DNA from: Flammeovirgaceae bacterium
GTDB lineage: Bacteria; Bacteroidota; Bacteroidia; Cytophagales; Cyclobacteriaceae
Assembly (NCBI GenBank): GCA_947457025.1
Contig: CANGUI010000049.1
Coordinates: 1-9,450 of the forward strand
Length of the DNA: 9,450 nt
Direction: 5' to 3'
The translations under genes were made by a program, and so were the position numbers. Shown piece by piece: positions 1 to 7,104 of the stretch. The notes below the pieces were generated by a model. The model ran no database searches. It was not told where the DNA came from and saw nothing but the letters and a program-made list of their open reading frames with translations. The number at the start of each line of letters is the position of its first letter. Positions within the stretch are counted from its first letter, which is position 1.

Positions 1-926
1 TGGTGAGATTCGAACACCCGTGCCTCATCCCACAAACCGGCATCAATAAATTCTTGTAGCGTACGGCGGCCACCCTCAACGATCACCGATTGGATCTGGC
101 GCTGAAACAGATTTGCTGCCACGTGTCGGACGAAATCCGGTTCTGCAACCCGGATGTAGCTCAGATTCGGATACGCAGCGTCACGCAATACGTTGTAGCA
201 AAGTGTTGGCTGGGAACCATCAAACAGGTGGAGGTGGTCGGGTAGCCGCAGGAAGCGATCGAGAACGATACGGACCGGCTGGCGGCCGCTCCACTCGCGT
301 ACTGATAGTTGCGGATTATCGTGCGCAGCTGTATGGGTACCAACCAGGATAGCATCTTCCGCGCTACGCCACTGATGCACCCATTGCCGACTGAACTCAT
401 TGCTGATCCACCTGGAGGTGTAGTTGGAACGGGCAATATATCCATCGGCAGTTTGTGCCCACTTTAAGATGATGTAGGGGCGTTGCTGTTCATGCCAGGT
501 AAAGAAGCGCTTGTTCAGGGTGCGCCCCTCGTCCGCGAGGATGCCAATCCGTACCGTGCAGCCGGCAGCACGCAGTTTATCAATTCCTTTTCCCTGTACC
601 AGTGGATTTGGATCAACGTTAGCGATCACCACTTCTTTCACGCTTTCGCGGATGAGCAGGTCGGCACAGGGCGGAGTTTTGCCCGTGTGGGCACATGGTT
701 CCAGGTTAACGTAAACAGTACTCTCCCGCAGGTGGTCGCGGAGGGTAACTGCCGCCACCGCATTCACTTCAGCATGTGGCCCACCGAAGCGTTCGTGCCA
801 GCCTTCGCCCAGAATTTCATCACCCCGAACAATCACGCAACCTACCTGTGGGTTTGGGCTCACGGTGCCGGCTCCTCTTCGGGCCAGTTCCAGCGCACGT
901 AACATGTAGGATTCGTCCCGATTCAT
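1..926 (-). CDS. ribD: Bifunctional riboflavin biosynthesis deaminase/reductase RibD, 3' end outside the window
   Basis: RibD carries out two successive cytoplasmic steps of riboflavin synthesis: deamination of the pyrimidine made from GTP, then NADPH-dependent reduction of its ribose. The reverse strand reads open from ATG at 926 to the left edge, giving 308 codons. The deaminase domain covers about residues 1-145. It carries the zinc site HAE (His51, catalytic Glu53) and the motif EPCAHTGKTPPC (Cys78, Cys87). The reductase domain begins near residue 150 with LKWAQTADGYIA and includes VGTHTAAHDNPQLSVR and, late in the visible part, IVEGGRRTLQEFIDAGLWDE. RibD proteins are usually about 340-370 residues, so only the last few dozen residues are missing. 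The start is 37 bases from the prmC ATG on the other strand. The assignment is secure from motifs; the start is the first ATG before a typical RibD N terminus (MNRDESYMLRALELA). Confidence 0.95.
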   Translation of the reverse strand, partial: MNRDESYMLRALELARRGAGTVSPNPQVGCVIVRGDEILGEGWHERFGGPHAEVNAVAAVTLRDHLRESTVYVNLEPCAHTGKTPPCADLLIRESVKEVVIANVDPNPLVQGKGIDKLRAAGCTVRIGILADEGRTLNKRFFTWHEQQRPYIILKWAQTADGYIARSNYTSRWISNEFSRQWVHQWRSAEDAILVGTHTAAHDNPQLSVREWSGRQPVRIVLDRFLRLPDHLHLFDGSQPTLCYNVLRDAAYPNLSYIRVAEPDFVRHVAANLFQRQIQSVIVEGGRRTLQEFIDAGLWDEARVFESH

Positions 927-944
927 GCCGTTTATGTAACATTG

Positions 945-974
945 CAAAGATCAGCATCTGCCATGAATAACAAA
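945..974 (-). promoter_or_regulatory. Possible ribD promoter overlapping the prmC start
   Basis: On the minus strand TTTG (974-971) is followed after 18 bases by GATCTTTG (952-945). This resembles the Bacteroidota promoter TTTG-N19-21-TAnnTTTG with one mismatch and a slightly short spacer. Transcription would start roughly 12-15 bases before the ribD ATG at 926. The element overlaps the prmC start codon at 963, so the two divergent genes could compete here. The match is weak enough to arise by chance. Confidence 0.25.
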
Positions 975-1799
975 GAACTTTTCACGCACGTGGTACAGGC
1001 CATCGGCATGCAGGCAGCAGACAGCGAGCGGGCCGCCATAGCACGTATTCTGATTGATAAGGTGGCAGGCCGTAGCAAGACGCCACGGGCAACCGATCAC
1101 GTGTTGTATGATGAACATGAACTTCTGCAGTTGATTGCGCGCGTCAACCGGCATGAGCCGGTGCAGTATGTCGTGGGCGAAGCGTGGTTCTATGGTCACC
1201 CGTTTGTGGTTAATCCTGCCGTACTCATTCCGCGACCGGAAACAGAGGAGTTGGTCGGGTGGGTGTTAGAGCAAGAGCCTCGCGCGGCGCTGAGGGTCTG
1301 GGATGCCGCCACCGGTAGTGGATGTATTGGCATTTCGCTGGCCCGCGAGCGACCGGCCTGGCAGGTGTTGGCTTCGGATATCAGCCCGGCTGCCTTGCAG
1401 GTAGCGCTCCAAAATGCAACTGCTGCAGGTGTGGCGCTCACGCTGCTGCAGCACGATCTGGCTCTGGACGCCATACCTGTTGACGATCTGGATGTGATCG
1501 TGAGCAATCCGCCCTACATTGCACCAGAGGAACGCCCGGCACTGGCTGTTCATGTGCGTGAGTTTGAGCCTGCACTGGCACTGTTCGCACCGGCACACGA
1601 TGCGCTGTTTTTTTACAAGCGGCTGATTTTTTTCGCGCAACAACTGCTGCGGCCGGGCGGCCGCGTGTATGTAGAAATGAACGAGCAGCTGGGTCTGGAA
1701 ACGGACCGGCTTTTTCGGGAGGCCGGTTTTAAAGACGTAGAATTAAAGAACGACCTCAGCGGAAAGCACCGGATGCTTTCTGCCCGGCAGCCGGGGTGA
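963..1799 (+). CDS. prmC: Peptide chain release factor N5-glutamine methyltransferase PrmC (HemK)
   Basis: PrmC transfers a methyl group from S-adenosylmethionine to the glutamine of the GGQ motif in release factors 1 and 2, tuning translation termination in the cytoplasm. The 278-residue product has the usual length. The N-terminal helical domain is followed by IPRPETEELV (from residue 89), a SAM-binding loop DAATGSGCIG (114-123; a variant of the common DLGTGSG) and the diagnostic active-site motif NPPY (182-185), continued as NPPYIAPEERPAL. Near the C terminus RPGGRVYVEMNEQLG is also typical of the family. An in-frame TTG at 942 would add seven residues (MQRSASA). I prefer the ATG at 963 because MNNKELF is a natural family start. 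It is divergent from ribD with a 36-base gap, an arrangement I recall as common in Bacteroidota. No clear promoter for prmC itself is visible. Confidence 0.95.
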   Translation: MNNKELFTHVVQAIGMQAADSERAAIARILIDKVAGRSKTPRATDHVLYDEHELLQLIARVNRHEPVQYVVGEAWFYGHPFVVNPAVLIPRPETEELVGWVLEQEPRAALRVWDAATGSGCIGISLARERPAWQVLASDISPAALQVALQNATAAGVALTLLQHDLALDAIPVDDLDVIVSNPPYIAPEERPALAVHVREFEPALALFAPAHDALFFYKRLIFFAQQLLRPGGRVYVEMNEQLGLETDRLFREAGFKDVELKNDLSGKHRMLSARQPG

Positions 1800-1895
1800 T
1801 GGGAAGCGCGTACCGCAGTTTTTTCAACCGCTTGTAAAGAATGAGTTGTAGTGTTTCCCACCCTTACCGGTAATGCTGCTTTTCTGATTCATGAT

Positions 1896-1903
1896 TATCT
1901 TTG
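1896..1903 (+). promoter_or_regulatory. Promoter -7 element before the lipoprotein gene at 1919
   Basis: TATCTTTG at 1896-1903 matches the Bacteroidota -7 consensus TAnnTTTG exactly. Transcription would begin around 1909-1910, leaving a leader of only about 10 bases before the ATG at 1919. No convincing TTTG lies 19-21 bases upstream, so only half of the promoter is supported. The position, in the 119-base gap after prmC, favours a separate promoter for the lipoprotein gene. Confidence 0.4.
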
Positions 1904-1918
1904 GAAAAATTATTGAAA

Positions 1919-2656
1919 ATGAACTGGAAAGCCTTTGCCCTGGCCGGGATTCTTTTGGTAGCAAGTTGCAGTAGCAACGATGATCCTGCCGTTGACCGGG
2001 CACCCAATGCGTCTGACATTTCGGGTTCGGTGTTTCTTTATAACGAGGGCACAGATCGTGTGGCCAGCGATGGAATGACCGTAACGGTTGCGAATGTCGA
2101 TCCAGAGCGTTCCGCGCTTACCGATGCGAGTGGCAAGTTTGTGATCCGCGATGTTCCGCTCGGCACCCATATCCTCGCCTTCTCTAAAAATGGCTATGGC
2201 ACCTTTAAGGTCTTTGATTTTGCCCACGTGACGGACGATCGGGAGACTGTGCTGACTACTATCCCTTCCCTTGGCACCAGCTCATCCACTCAGGTAACTG
2301 CGCTAACTACTTCTGTGGCGGGCACAGAAGTAACCATTCAGGCAACCACCAATCCGGCAGGTAGTGCCAATACCAGCCGCTACGTGCGGATTTTTCTGCA
2401 CACCGCCGCGAACGTAAGCCAGGTGTTTCATACGGTCTACTCACCCACTTTCGTGGCCCGCATCAATCCGTTTGTAAAAACGTATACAAAAGCGGAGTTA
2501 AACGCCATGGGCTTTGTTTCTGGGTCTACTGTTTTTGTTCGCGTCTATGGCGATTCGTATTGGGGTAATCAATATAAAGATCCGGGACTTGATCGGTGGG
2601 TTTTTCCGAACCTGAATCCTAACGCTGCGGCAGCAACCTCTTTTGTGGTACCCTAG
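1919..2656 (+). CDS. Lipoprotein with carboxypeptidase-regulatory-like domain
   Basis: A 245-residue predicted lipoprotein. The N terminus has a lysine (K4), a hydrophobic stretch and a lipobox VASC with Cys17, followed by SSNDD, so it should be lipid-anchored in the envelope, possibly surface-exposed. Residues about 34-100 (ISGSVFLYNEG ... GMTVTVANVDP ... TDASGKFVIRDVPLGTHILAFSKNGYG) read as a CarboxypepD_reg-like beta-sandwich, a family that usually serves as a binding or adapter domain. The remaining ~145 residues are Thr/Ser-rich and beta-like, and I do not recognise them. The start is ATG 1919; an in-frame TTG at 1901 would put six extra residues before the signal peptide and would lie inside the probable promoter. 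A 213-base gap with no clear terminator separates it from the copper-enzyme gene at 2870, so co-transcription is uncertain. Domain call good, function unknown. Confidence 0.85.
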   Translation: MNWKAFALAGILLVASCSSNDDPAVDRAPNASDISGSVFLYNEGTDRVASDGMTVTVANVDPERSALTDASGKFVIRDVPLGTHILAFSKNGYGTFKVFDFAHVTDDRETVLTTIPSLGTSSSTQVTALTTSVAGTEVTIQATTNPAGSANTSRYVRIFLHTAANVSQVFHTVYSPTFVARINPFVKTYTKAELNAMGFVSGSTVFVRVYGDSYWGNQYKDPGLDRWVFPNLNPNAAAATSFVVP

Positions 2657-2869
2657 TTTGGCGCGGTAAGGGATTTTGTAAAGAGGCAAATCTTCGCAAC
2701 TCCCTAAAAAACGTCCGTACGAATGGGCGGCTGTGCGTAAGACTTTTGGGCTGGACCGAAATTGTTTTTTTAATCAAGACAGACTGTGGGCGGTAAGAAT
2801 CGGATGCCAGGTCCGTCAATCGGCAAGCGCAAAGTTTCCAGATAATTTGCAAACACCTATCTTGCCATT

Positions 2870-4204
2870 ATGAAAAGCAGGGGATTGGTTATTCTTGCCA
2901 GTGTAGCGCTGTTGATCTCTTGTAATCGTGAAGAGTCTGCAGTTGCTTCTTTCAACATCATCCAAACAAAAATTCTGGATACCAACTGTGCCATTACTGG
3001 TTGCCATGGCAGCACGGCCGACCCTTCATTTCAACAGCATGGCCTTGTATTAACCGGAGCCGCCGCATACGATCAATTGATCAACCGACCGCCCAAAAAC
3101 GCAAATGCCTTGAAGGATGGTTTGCTTTTGGTAAAACCCTTTAAGGCCGATCAAAGTCTTCTGTTCCATAAACTCCTTCCGCTCGACCATCATGCCAATA
3201 CGGATTACGGAAACCTGATGCCGCTGGGCCTGCGCCCCCTTACCAACGGAGAGATCGAGTTCATCCGCAGGTGGATTGAGGCCGGCGCCCCGCTTCAGGG
3301 CGATGTGGTAGATCAGGAATTGCTGACCGACACGACGCGTCTGGATAACACCAAATTTGAATCCCTGCCGCCACCACCTGCGGGTCAGGGCTTTCAGATC
3401 AAACTTGACCCTTTTGCCGTTGCGCCAAAATTCGAACGCGAGTTTTTTGTGTACAAGAAAGTTGGCAACACATCCGGAGTCTATGTCAACCGGTTTGAAA
3501 TCAAGATGCGCGCCAACAGCCATCATTTTATTCTGTACGATTTCAACAGCCAGTTGCCGGCAACCAGTCGCCCGGCTTTCAATGCTGTTCGCGACATTCG
3601 CAGCCAGACAGGCGACCTGATCTACCCCAATATGTTGCCCATGGCCTTTCATGTTTTTGTTATTGGCTCTCAGTCGCCCAGTTTCTCCTATGCCTTCCCT
3701 TCCGGTGTGGCGCTATTCTTGCCGCCCGATATGGCGTTGGATATGAACTCGCATTACGTCAACAAAAGTTTCAGCGAAATCACTGGGGAGGTAAATGTGA
3801 ATCTATACACCCTGCCGCAGGCGGAAGTAAAGAATGTGGTGCGGGCCTTGAATCTGGGCAACCAGAGCCTGGAATTACCTCCCAATCAGCGCACAACAGC
3901 AACAAAAACTTTTCCGATGGCGAAGCGAACCTTTATTGTGGCGTTGACCTCACACACGCATCAGTTTGGGGAGAAGTTCGTCATCAGAATCGCAGGCGGC
4001 AGCCGCAATGGCGAGGTAGTGTATACCAATACCGATTGGCATCATCCGCCCATGATCTCCTTCAATCCACCCATCGCGTTGAATCCCGGTGAGGGGCTGA
4101 CATCGGAAATCACCTACCGCAACACTACTGCCGCCACGGTTCGTTTCGGGTTGACAAGCCAGGATGAGATGGGGATTATTTTTGGGTATTACTACGAGCA
4201 GTAG
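2870..4204 (+). CDS. Lipoprotein fusing a cytochrome-c-like domain to a PHM/DBH-type copper monooxygenase
   Basis: A 444-residue lipoprotein (lipobox LISC, Cys18) facing the periplasm or outside. Residues ~28-141 look like a c-type cytochrome: Cys40-AITG-Cys45-His46 is the heme site, and Met117 in NLMPLG, before EIEFIRRWIEAGAP, is the likely axial ligand. Residues ~175-444 resemble copper type II ascorbate-dependent monooxygenases (peptidylglycine and dopamine hydroxylases). The copper ligands fit by order and context: His218-His219 (NSHHFILY) and His295 (MNSHY) for the first copper; His362 and His364 (SHTHQFGEK) and Met434 (SQDEMGIIFGYYY) for the second. Such enzymes hydroxylate C-H bonds with O2 and two electrons; the heme domain could be the electron donor, which is inference. 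The only cysteines are Cys18, Cys40 and Cys45, so the disulfides of animal enzymes are absent. The substrate cannot be read from the sequence. The last 37 codons recur at 7989. Confidence 0.85.
   Translation: MKSRGLVILASVALLISCNREESAVASFNIIQTKILDTNCAITGCHGSTADPSFQQHGLVLTGAAAYDQLINRPPKNANALKDGLLLVKPFKADQSLLFHKLLPLDHHANTDYGNLMPLGLRPLTNGEIEFIRRWIEAGAPLQGDVVDQELLTDTTRLDNTKFESLPPPPAGQGFQIKLDPFAVAPKFEREFFVYKKVGNTSGVYVNRFEIKMRANSHHFILYDFNSQLPATSRPAFNAVRDIRSQTGDLIYPNMLPMAFHVFVIGSQSPSFSYAFPSGVALFLPPDMALDMNSHYVNKSFSEITGEVNVNLYTLPQAEVKNVVRALNLGNQSLELPPNQRTTATKTFPMAKRTFIVALTSHTHQFGEKFVIRIAGGSRNGEVVYTNTDWHHPPMISFNPPIALNPGEGLTSEITYRNTTAATVRFGLTSQDEMGIIFGYYYEQ
4091..4204 (+). repeat. Direct repeat, copy 1: 3' end of the copper monooxygenase gene
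   Basis: These 114 bases code for residues 408-444 and the stop codon of the copper monooxygenase. They recur in the same orientation at 7989-8102, 3898 bases downstream, with three differences: two silent third-position changes and one C-to-G change (Gln444 to Glu). Strong similarity ends exactly at the TAG stop. The segment includes the predicted copper ligand Met434. Confidence 0.95.
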
Positions 4205-4387
4205 CTGCGGGCCAGCACAGTAGGCAACACCGGAAATGGAGTTGGCTCTGCTGCTTCTATCCGATCATCCGGTTTGATCTCGCTCGCTTATTTTTCTGAG
4301 CAAATGCGATTTTTCAGTTCTTCAGAGAAACGGCGTTTTTTATTCATTTCTTACATGTGTACTTGGGATGAGCAGAAAACCTTTCAT

Positions 4388-4475
4388 GCATTGTTTTTTT
4401 TTTTTGACTTTTCGCCTGCGGTGTGTCGCGACATCTGCTTAGGGTTTTATTTTTTAACTTAAATCTTTTAAAAAC
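4388..4475 (+). promoter_or_regulatory. Leader before the 431-residue lipoprotein gene, similar to the leader at 8231
   Basis: The 88 bases before ATG 4476 hold GCATT, a run of 12 T (4394-4405), TTTTC (4409), CGCGACATCTG (4427-4437) and an AT-rich stretch with TTAAAT. The leader at 8231-8317 shows GCATT, T-rich sequence, TTTTC, CGCAACATCTG and TTAAAT in the same order and at nearly the same distances from its ATG (88 versus 87 bases). From TTTTC to ACATCTG I count 19 of 29 identical bases without gaps. The element may hold a promoter or an untranslated regulatory leader; no standard TAnnTTTG match was found. The T12 run could be prone to slippage. Confidence 0.5.
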
Positions 4476-5771
4476 ATGGTAAACAAGACAGTACGTATTT
4501 TCGTTTTATTTGTACTTGCAATCACGATGACCAGATGCGGTGAACAAGGAGTAAGGCCTGATGACCCGGCGAAAAAACTCACGGTTCATGATCGCATGGC
4601 TGTGGGGTTAGCCAAATCCGTTTCGCAGTCGGTCAGCTTACAACCCGTTCGGGATTTTCTCAAGTCAGAGGCGGGCAGTCGGTTTGACGGGGATTATGAC
4701 ATTCTTCTCCAAGAGGTAAGGAATAAGCCCGTTCACGGGATGAAAGGTGGCGGCCGCAGCTCGAGCCCGACTTTCGGCGAGGTGCTGTTTGGAGGAAGCG
4801 CCGCCTCGAATGGAAGAAGTTCAGCGGCAGGTGGTGAGGCGTTATTGGATTCGTTAGGTGCCCTTTTTCCGCTCATGCAGATAGCCATTCCAGCACTAGA
4901 AAATCAAACTGTGGAAACCTGGAATACCGCATCGCATAAACCTTTGGTAGCCGTACTGCCACAGGACTATCAGGAAGGCGTGACAAAGACAATAACCGCC
5001 TTTGACGCAGAGGGCCGCGAGTACGAAATTGATGCGGAAAAACAGCCTGAAAATCTGGTTATGGTGATCAGCCACAACGAACGATTGATTGCAGTTCCGA
5101 AAGGTGCCAACCCGGAGCGAGGCAGAACTAAGTCGGAATGTCTTCTTCTGTACTTTTCGTCCTCAACGCATGATTATTATCTGAATGATTATACATCTTC
5201 GAACTGCGGTGGCGGCGGAGGTGGTGGCTTCTGGGGGGATAGTGGTGGCGGCACTCCACCACTTTGCCATAGGACTGAGAATGGCTGGGAGTGGCTGCGC
5301 GGAATTTACTTTACGCAACAAGCGTGGAATGAATACGAGGCATGGCCCGCGGGGGCTCCGGAAATAGATGTCCGTGTGTATTATCCAAATTCTAGTCAAA
5401 ACTTTCAAACGCTAGGATCACCACTTTTTCTGGATAACCTAGAACCACGCAGACGTCGCGATATTGATGAAAAGTGGTGGAATCCGAATAGGGAGATTAT
5501 TGCTTGGAACACTACTGTACACGGATCGTCAATTTGTTATTCTTTTATTGAGGATGATTATGAGCCCGTTTTTAATCCAAAAACAGTTACAGTCGGTGGT
5601 TCTTTTGAAGTTTCGGGTGTGCCAGTTACACTGAATGCAACTTTTGAAATTGGAAGCTTTGATGAAAATATGGGACACCGGGTTATTGATTTTTGTCCAA
5701 TTGCTCCACAGCTAATTGCTGGCCAGCGCTGCTATAGCTTAGGGAGTATATATTTTCGTTCTTCTCAGTAA
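4476..5771 (+). CDS. Large lipoprotein of unknown function with a polyglycine linker
   Basis: A 431-residue envelope protein I cannot assign to a named family. The N terminus is a signal peptide ending TMTRC-GE; Cys21 would be the lipid anchor, though arginine just before it is unusual for a lipobox. Residues ~35-80 (VHDRMAVGLAKSVSQSVS ... FLKSEAGSRFDGDYDILLQEV) resemble the helical N-terminal region seen in other Bacteroidota lipoproteins of unknown function. A Gly/Ser-rich stretch at ~90-120 and seven consecutive glycines (245-251, then FWGDSGGG) separate domains. The C-terminal third looks beta-rich (SICYSFIEDDYEP ... VTVGGSFEVSGVPVTLNATFEI) and holds several cysteines that could pair. It is followed by a strong terminator and then by a barrel gene, so it is the first member of pair A. 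Its leader and signal peptide resemble those of the short lipoprotein at 8318. The last ~300 bases are more AT-rich than the start. Confidence 0.8.
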   Translation: MVNKTVRIFVLFVLAITMTRCGEQGVRPDDPAKKLTVHDRMAVGLAKSVSQSVSLQPVRDFLKSEAGSRFDGDYDILLQEVRNKPVHGMKGGGRSSSPTFGEVLFGGSAASNGRSSAAGGEALLDSLGALFPLMQIAIPALENQTVETWNTASHKPLVAVLPQDYQEGVTKTITAFDAEGREYEIDAEKQPENLVMVISHNERLIAVPKGANPERGRTKSECLLLYFSSSTHDYYLNDYTSSNCGGGGGGGFWGDSGGGTPPLCHRTENGWEWLRGIYFTQQAWNEYEAWPAGAPEIDVRVYYPNSSQNFQTLGSPLFLDNLEPRRRRDIDEKWWNPNREIIAWNTTVHGSSICYSFIEDDYEPVFNPKTVTVGGSFEVSGVPVTLNATFEIGSFDENMGHRVIDFCPIAPQLIAGQRCYSLGSIYFRSSQ

Positions 5772-5786
5772 AAAGGAAAAATCTGG

Positions 5787-5815
5787 AGAGCCTGCAACAA
5801 CTGCAGGCTCTTTTT
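5787..5815 (+). terminator. Intrinsic terminator after the 431-residue lipoprotein gene
   Basis: AGAGCCTGCA (5787-5796) and TGCAGGCTCT (5802-5811) form a perfect 10-base-pair stem with a five-base loop (ACAAC), followed by a T tract through 5815 and then AAAATTTAAG. It lies 16 bases after the stop codon at 5771. It also lies just 16 bases before the ATG of the next gene, so it probably separates or attenuates transcription within pair A. Confidence 0.9.
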
Positions 5816-5831
5816 AAAATTTAAGAATGTA

Positions 5832-6575
5832 ATGGGCAAACACATCGACATAAGACTCACAGTAACGTTTATTTGCATACTGGTATGTTGGAAAGCGCAT
5901 GTTTTGAAAGCTCAGGTAAACGATTTGCAAATGAAAAAGAAAACCGAATTTGGGTTTCAGATATCCCCCTTTGCATTGGTGGCGGCCAGCCCTTTGCAAG
6001 GGTTGCTGCTTGATACTGTTTTGCTGCAAATGACGAATGTAGCAAATGCGAACCCAAGTTTGCAGGCCGGATTTTTTGTAAACTACCGCCATTCAAAGAA
6101 ATGGGGCCTTCGCGTAGAAGCCAATCTCATGCATCGGTCAATTTTCTATTCGATAAGCTATCCTTTTCGGGGGGTGTTCAGCGATATGTTCACGAAAGCT
6201 GCAATTGCCCCGACTGTCAATACCTCGGGGGCTTTGCATTACAGACTTACTAACCGACTTTCGGTTGGTGCAGGCCTGGCTGGTCAGTTTCATTTTACTA
6301 TAAACGGCGATATCGTACCAGACCCCACTAATCCGGTTTTTGCCCCCGTGCTCAACCAAGTGGATCGTGCGGTGAAGCCGGTAACATGGCATTCGCAACT
6401 TTCGTTCGTCTCGTATCTGAAGCGCTGGAACTTGGGTTTTTCGTGGCACCGAAGTTTAAACAGCATGACGACCTCAATAGCGTACAATGGGCAGAAATAT
6501 CCGCTACCGATCCTACACACTGAATTTTTTTACCTTAATATCGGCTATGTGCTACTTCCTGCCCGTAAGACATAA
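5832..6575 (+). CDS. Outer-membrane beta-barrel protein, first paralog (pair A)
   Basis: A 247-residue predicted outer-membrane protein. A signal peptide (hydrophobic residues ~9-20) should be cleaved after LKA (residue 27), leaving an N-terminal Gln. The mature part alternates polar and aromatic/hydrophobic residues in short strands joined by loops, as in small PorT/OmpA-like barrels of Bacteroidota; I infer 8-10 strands. It is clearly homologous to the protein at 7105: ANANPSLQ occurs at residues 71-78 in both, RV(E/D)ANLMHRSI at 94-104 in both, and GLA(G/T)QFHF at 148-155 and 150-157. This positional agreement supports the chosen ATG. The gene begins 16 bases after a terminator, so its expression depends on readthrough or on a promoter I cannot see. 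Its function could be a pore, an adhesin or a partner of the neighbouring lipoprotein; the sequence does not decide. Confidence 0.85.
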   Translation: MGKHIDIRLTVTFICILVCWKAHVLKAQVNDLQMKKKTEFGFQISPFALVAASPLQGLLLDTVLLQMTNVANANPSLQAGFFVNYRHSKKWGLRVEANLMHRSIFYSISYPFRGVFSDMFTKAAIAPTVNTSGALHYRLTNRLSVGAGLAGQFHFTINGDIVPDPTNPVFAPVLNQVDRAVKPVTWHSQLSFVSYLKRWNLGFSWHRSLNSMTTSIAYNGQKYPLPILHTEFFYLNIGYVLLPARKT

Positions 6576-6614
6576 AAGTAGTTTATCGCTTCGCACAATA
6601 ACTAAACACAATCG

Positions 6615-6640
6615 AGACGTGCCATTCTGTTTCGGATGAA
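6615..6640 (+). repeat. 26-base direct repeat, copy 1, spanning a start codon
   Basis: AGACGTGCCATT, three variable bases (CTG), then TTTCGGATGAA. The same block with TAA in the middle lies at 8540-8565, so 23 of 26 bases agree. In this copy the ATG inside the repeat (6636) is the start codon of the lipocalin-like lipoprotein. It may be a duplicated translation-start region. Confidence 0.75.
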
Positions 6641-7100
6641 AATGCGAAAACTCAGAAATAACACATTTGCAGTTATTGCTATACTTCTCGGGGTTAGTTG
6701 TAGCGAAAGTGGCGAGATACGGCGCGAAATTAGAGGCACATGGCATGTCGAGTCGATATCCTTCATGACGGAGATGTTTGTTGATTCGGTTTGGGAGTTT
6801 GATAACCTCACTTTTGAATTTGAGAGGTGTTCAAGGAGAAAAAACAAGGGGAGTACAGAGCTTTGTAAACTATTTATCAAAGAGGGGCAGAATCTAACGA
6901 TTTTCGAGTACCAAGTAACTCCAGAGGGTCAACTCTACTTTGATCTTGCTTCTCCACATACCCCATCGAAATTTGATGCGGTTCTGATTAGCCCGAACTT
7001 TGATATTACGACGCTAACAGATAGCAATTTGTTGATCCGAAATCAATCCAAACCGCCATTTGTGCTTTCTTACACAGAAATAAGAGCGGAACGCCAATGA
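6636..7100 (+). CDS. Lipocalin-like lipoprotein (pair B)
   Basis: A 154-residue small lipoprotein. The signal peptide (MKMRKLRNN, then a hydrophobic stretch) ends GVSC with Cys22 followed by SESGE. The mature part begins with EIRGTWHVESI, the Gly-x-Trp start typical of lipocalin-like lipoproteins of Bacteroidota. It continues with alternating beta-strand patterns (WEFDNLTFEFERC ... ELCKLFI ... LYFDLASP ... VLSYTEIRAER). Cys65 and Cys77 lie in the position where related proteins carry a cysteine pair around a basic loop. Such proteins form a small barrel that may bind a hydrophobic ligand, but no ligand can be inferred here. Only four bases separate its stop from the barrel gene at 7105, so the two are surely co-transcribed. 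ATG 6636 lies within a 26-base repeat; a second ATG at 6642 is an alternative start. Confidence 0.8.
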   Translation: MKMRKLRNNTFAVIAILLGVSCSESGEIRREIRGTWHVESISFMTEMFVDSVWEFDNLTFEFERCSRRKNKGSTELCKLFIKEGQNLTIFEYQVTPEGQLYFDLASPHTPSKFDAVLISPNFDITTLTDSNLLIRNQSKPPFVLSYTEIRAERQ

Positions 7101-7104
7101 CGCT

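Noticed and set aside
483..902. Plus-strand open frame of 139 codons
   Set aside because: It is the antisense shadow of ribD; the minus-strand product has all RibD motifs and this one has none.
942..962. TTG start that would extend PrmC by seven residues
   Set aside because: MNNKELF from ATG 963 is a typical start and the extra residues look like translated spacer; an upstream start would also crowd the 36-base divergent gap.
1808..1817. GCGTACCGCA here and again near 7911
   Set aside because: Ten-base coincidences are expected many times in a window of this size, and the flanks do not match.
3050..3652. 200-codon minus-strand open frame
   Set aside because: It lies entirely within the copper monooxygenase gene, whose heme and copper motifs are unmistakable; the antisense product has no recognisable features.
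4274..4462. 62-codon open frame with a TTG start in the leader before 4476
   Set aside because: Its Phe-rich low-complexity product comes from the T-rich leader; no signal, motif or start context supports it.
6579..6606. Weak hairpin TAGTTTAT / ATAACTA after the first barrel gene
   Set aside because: Short, bulged, AT-only stem without a T tract; not good enough for a terminator.
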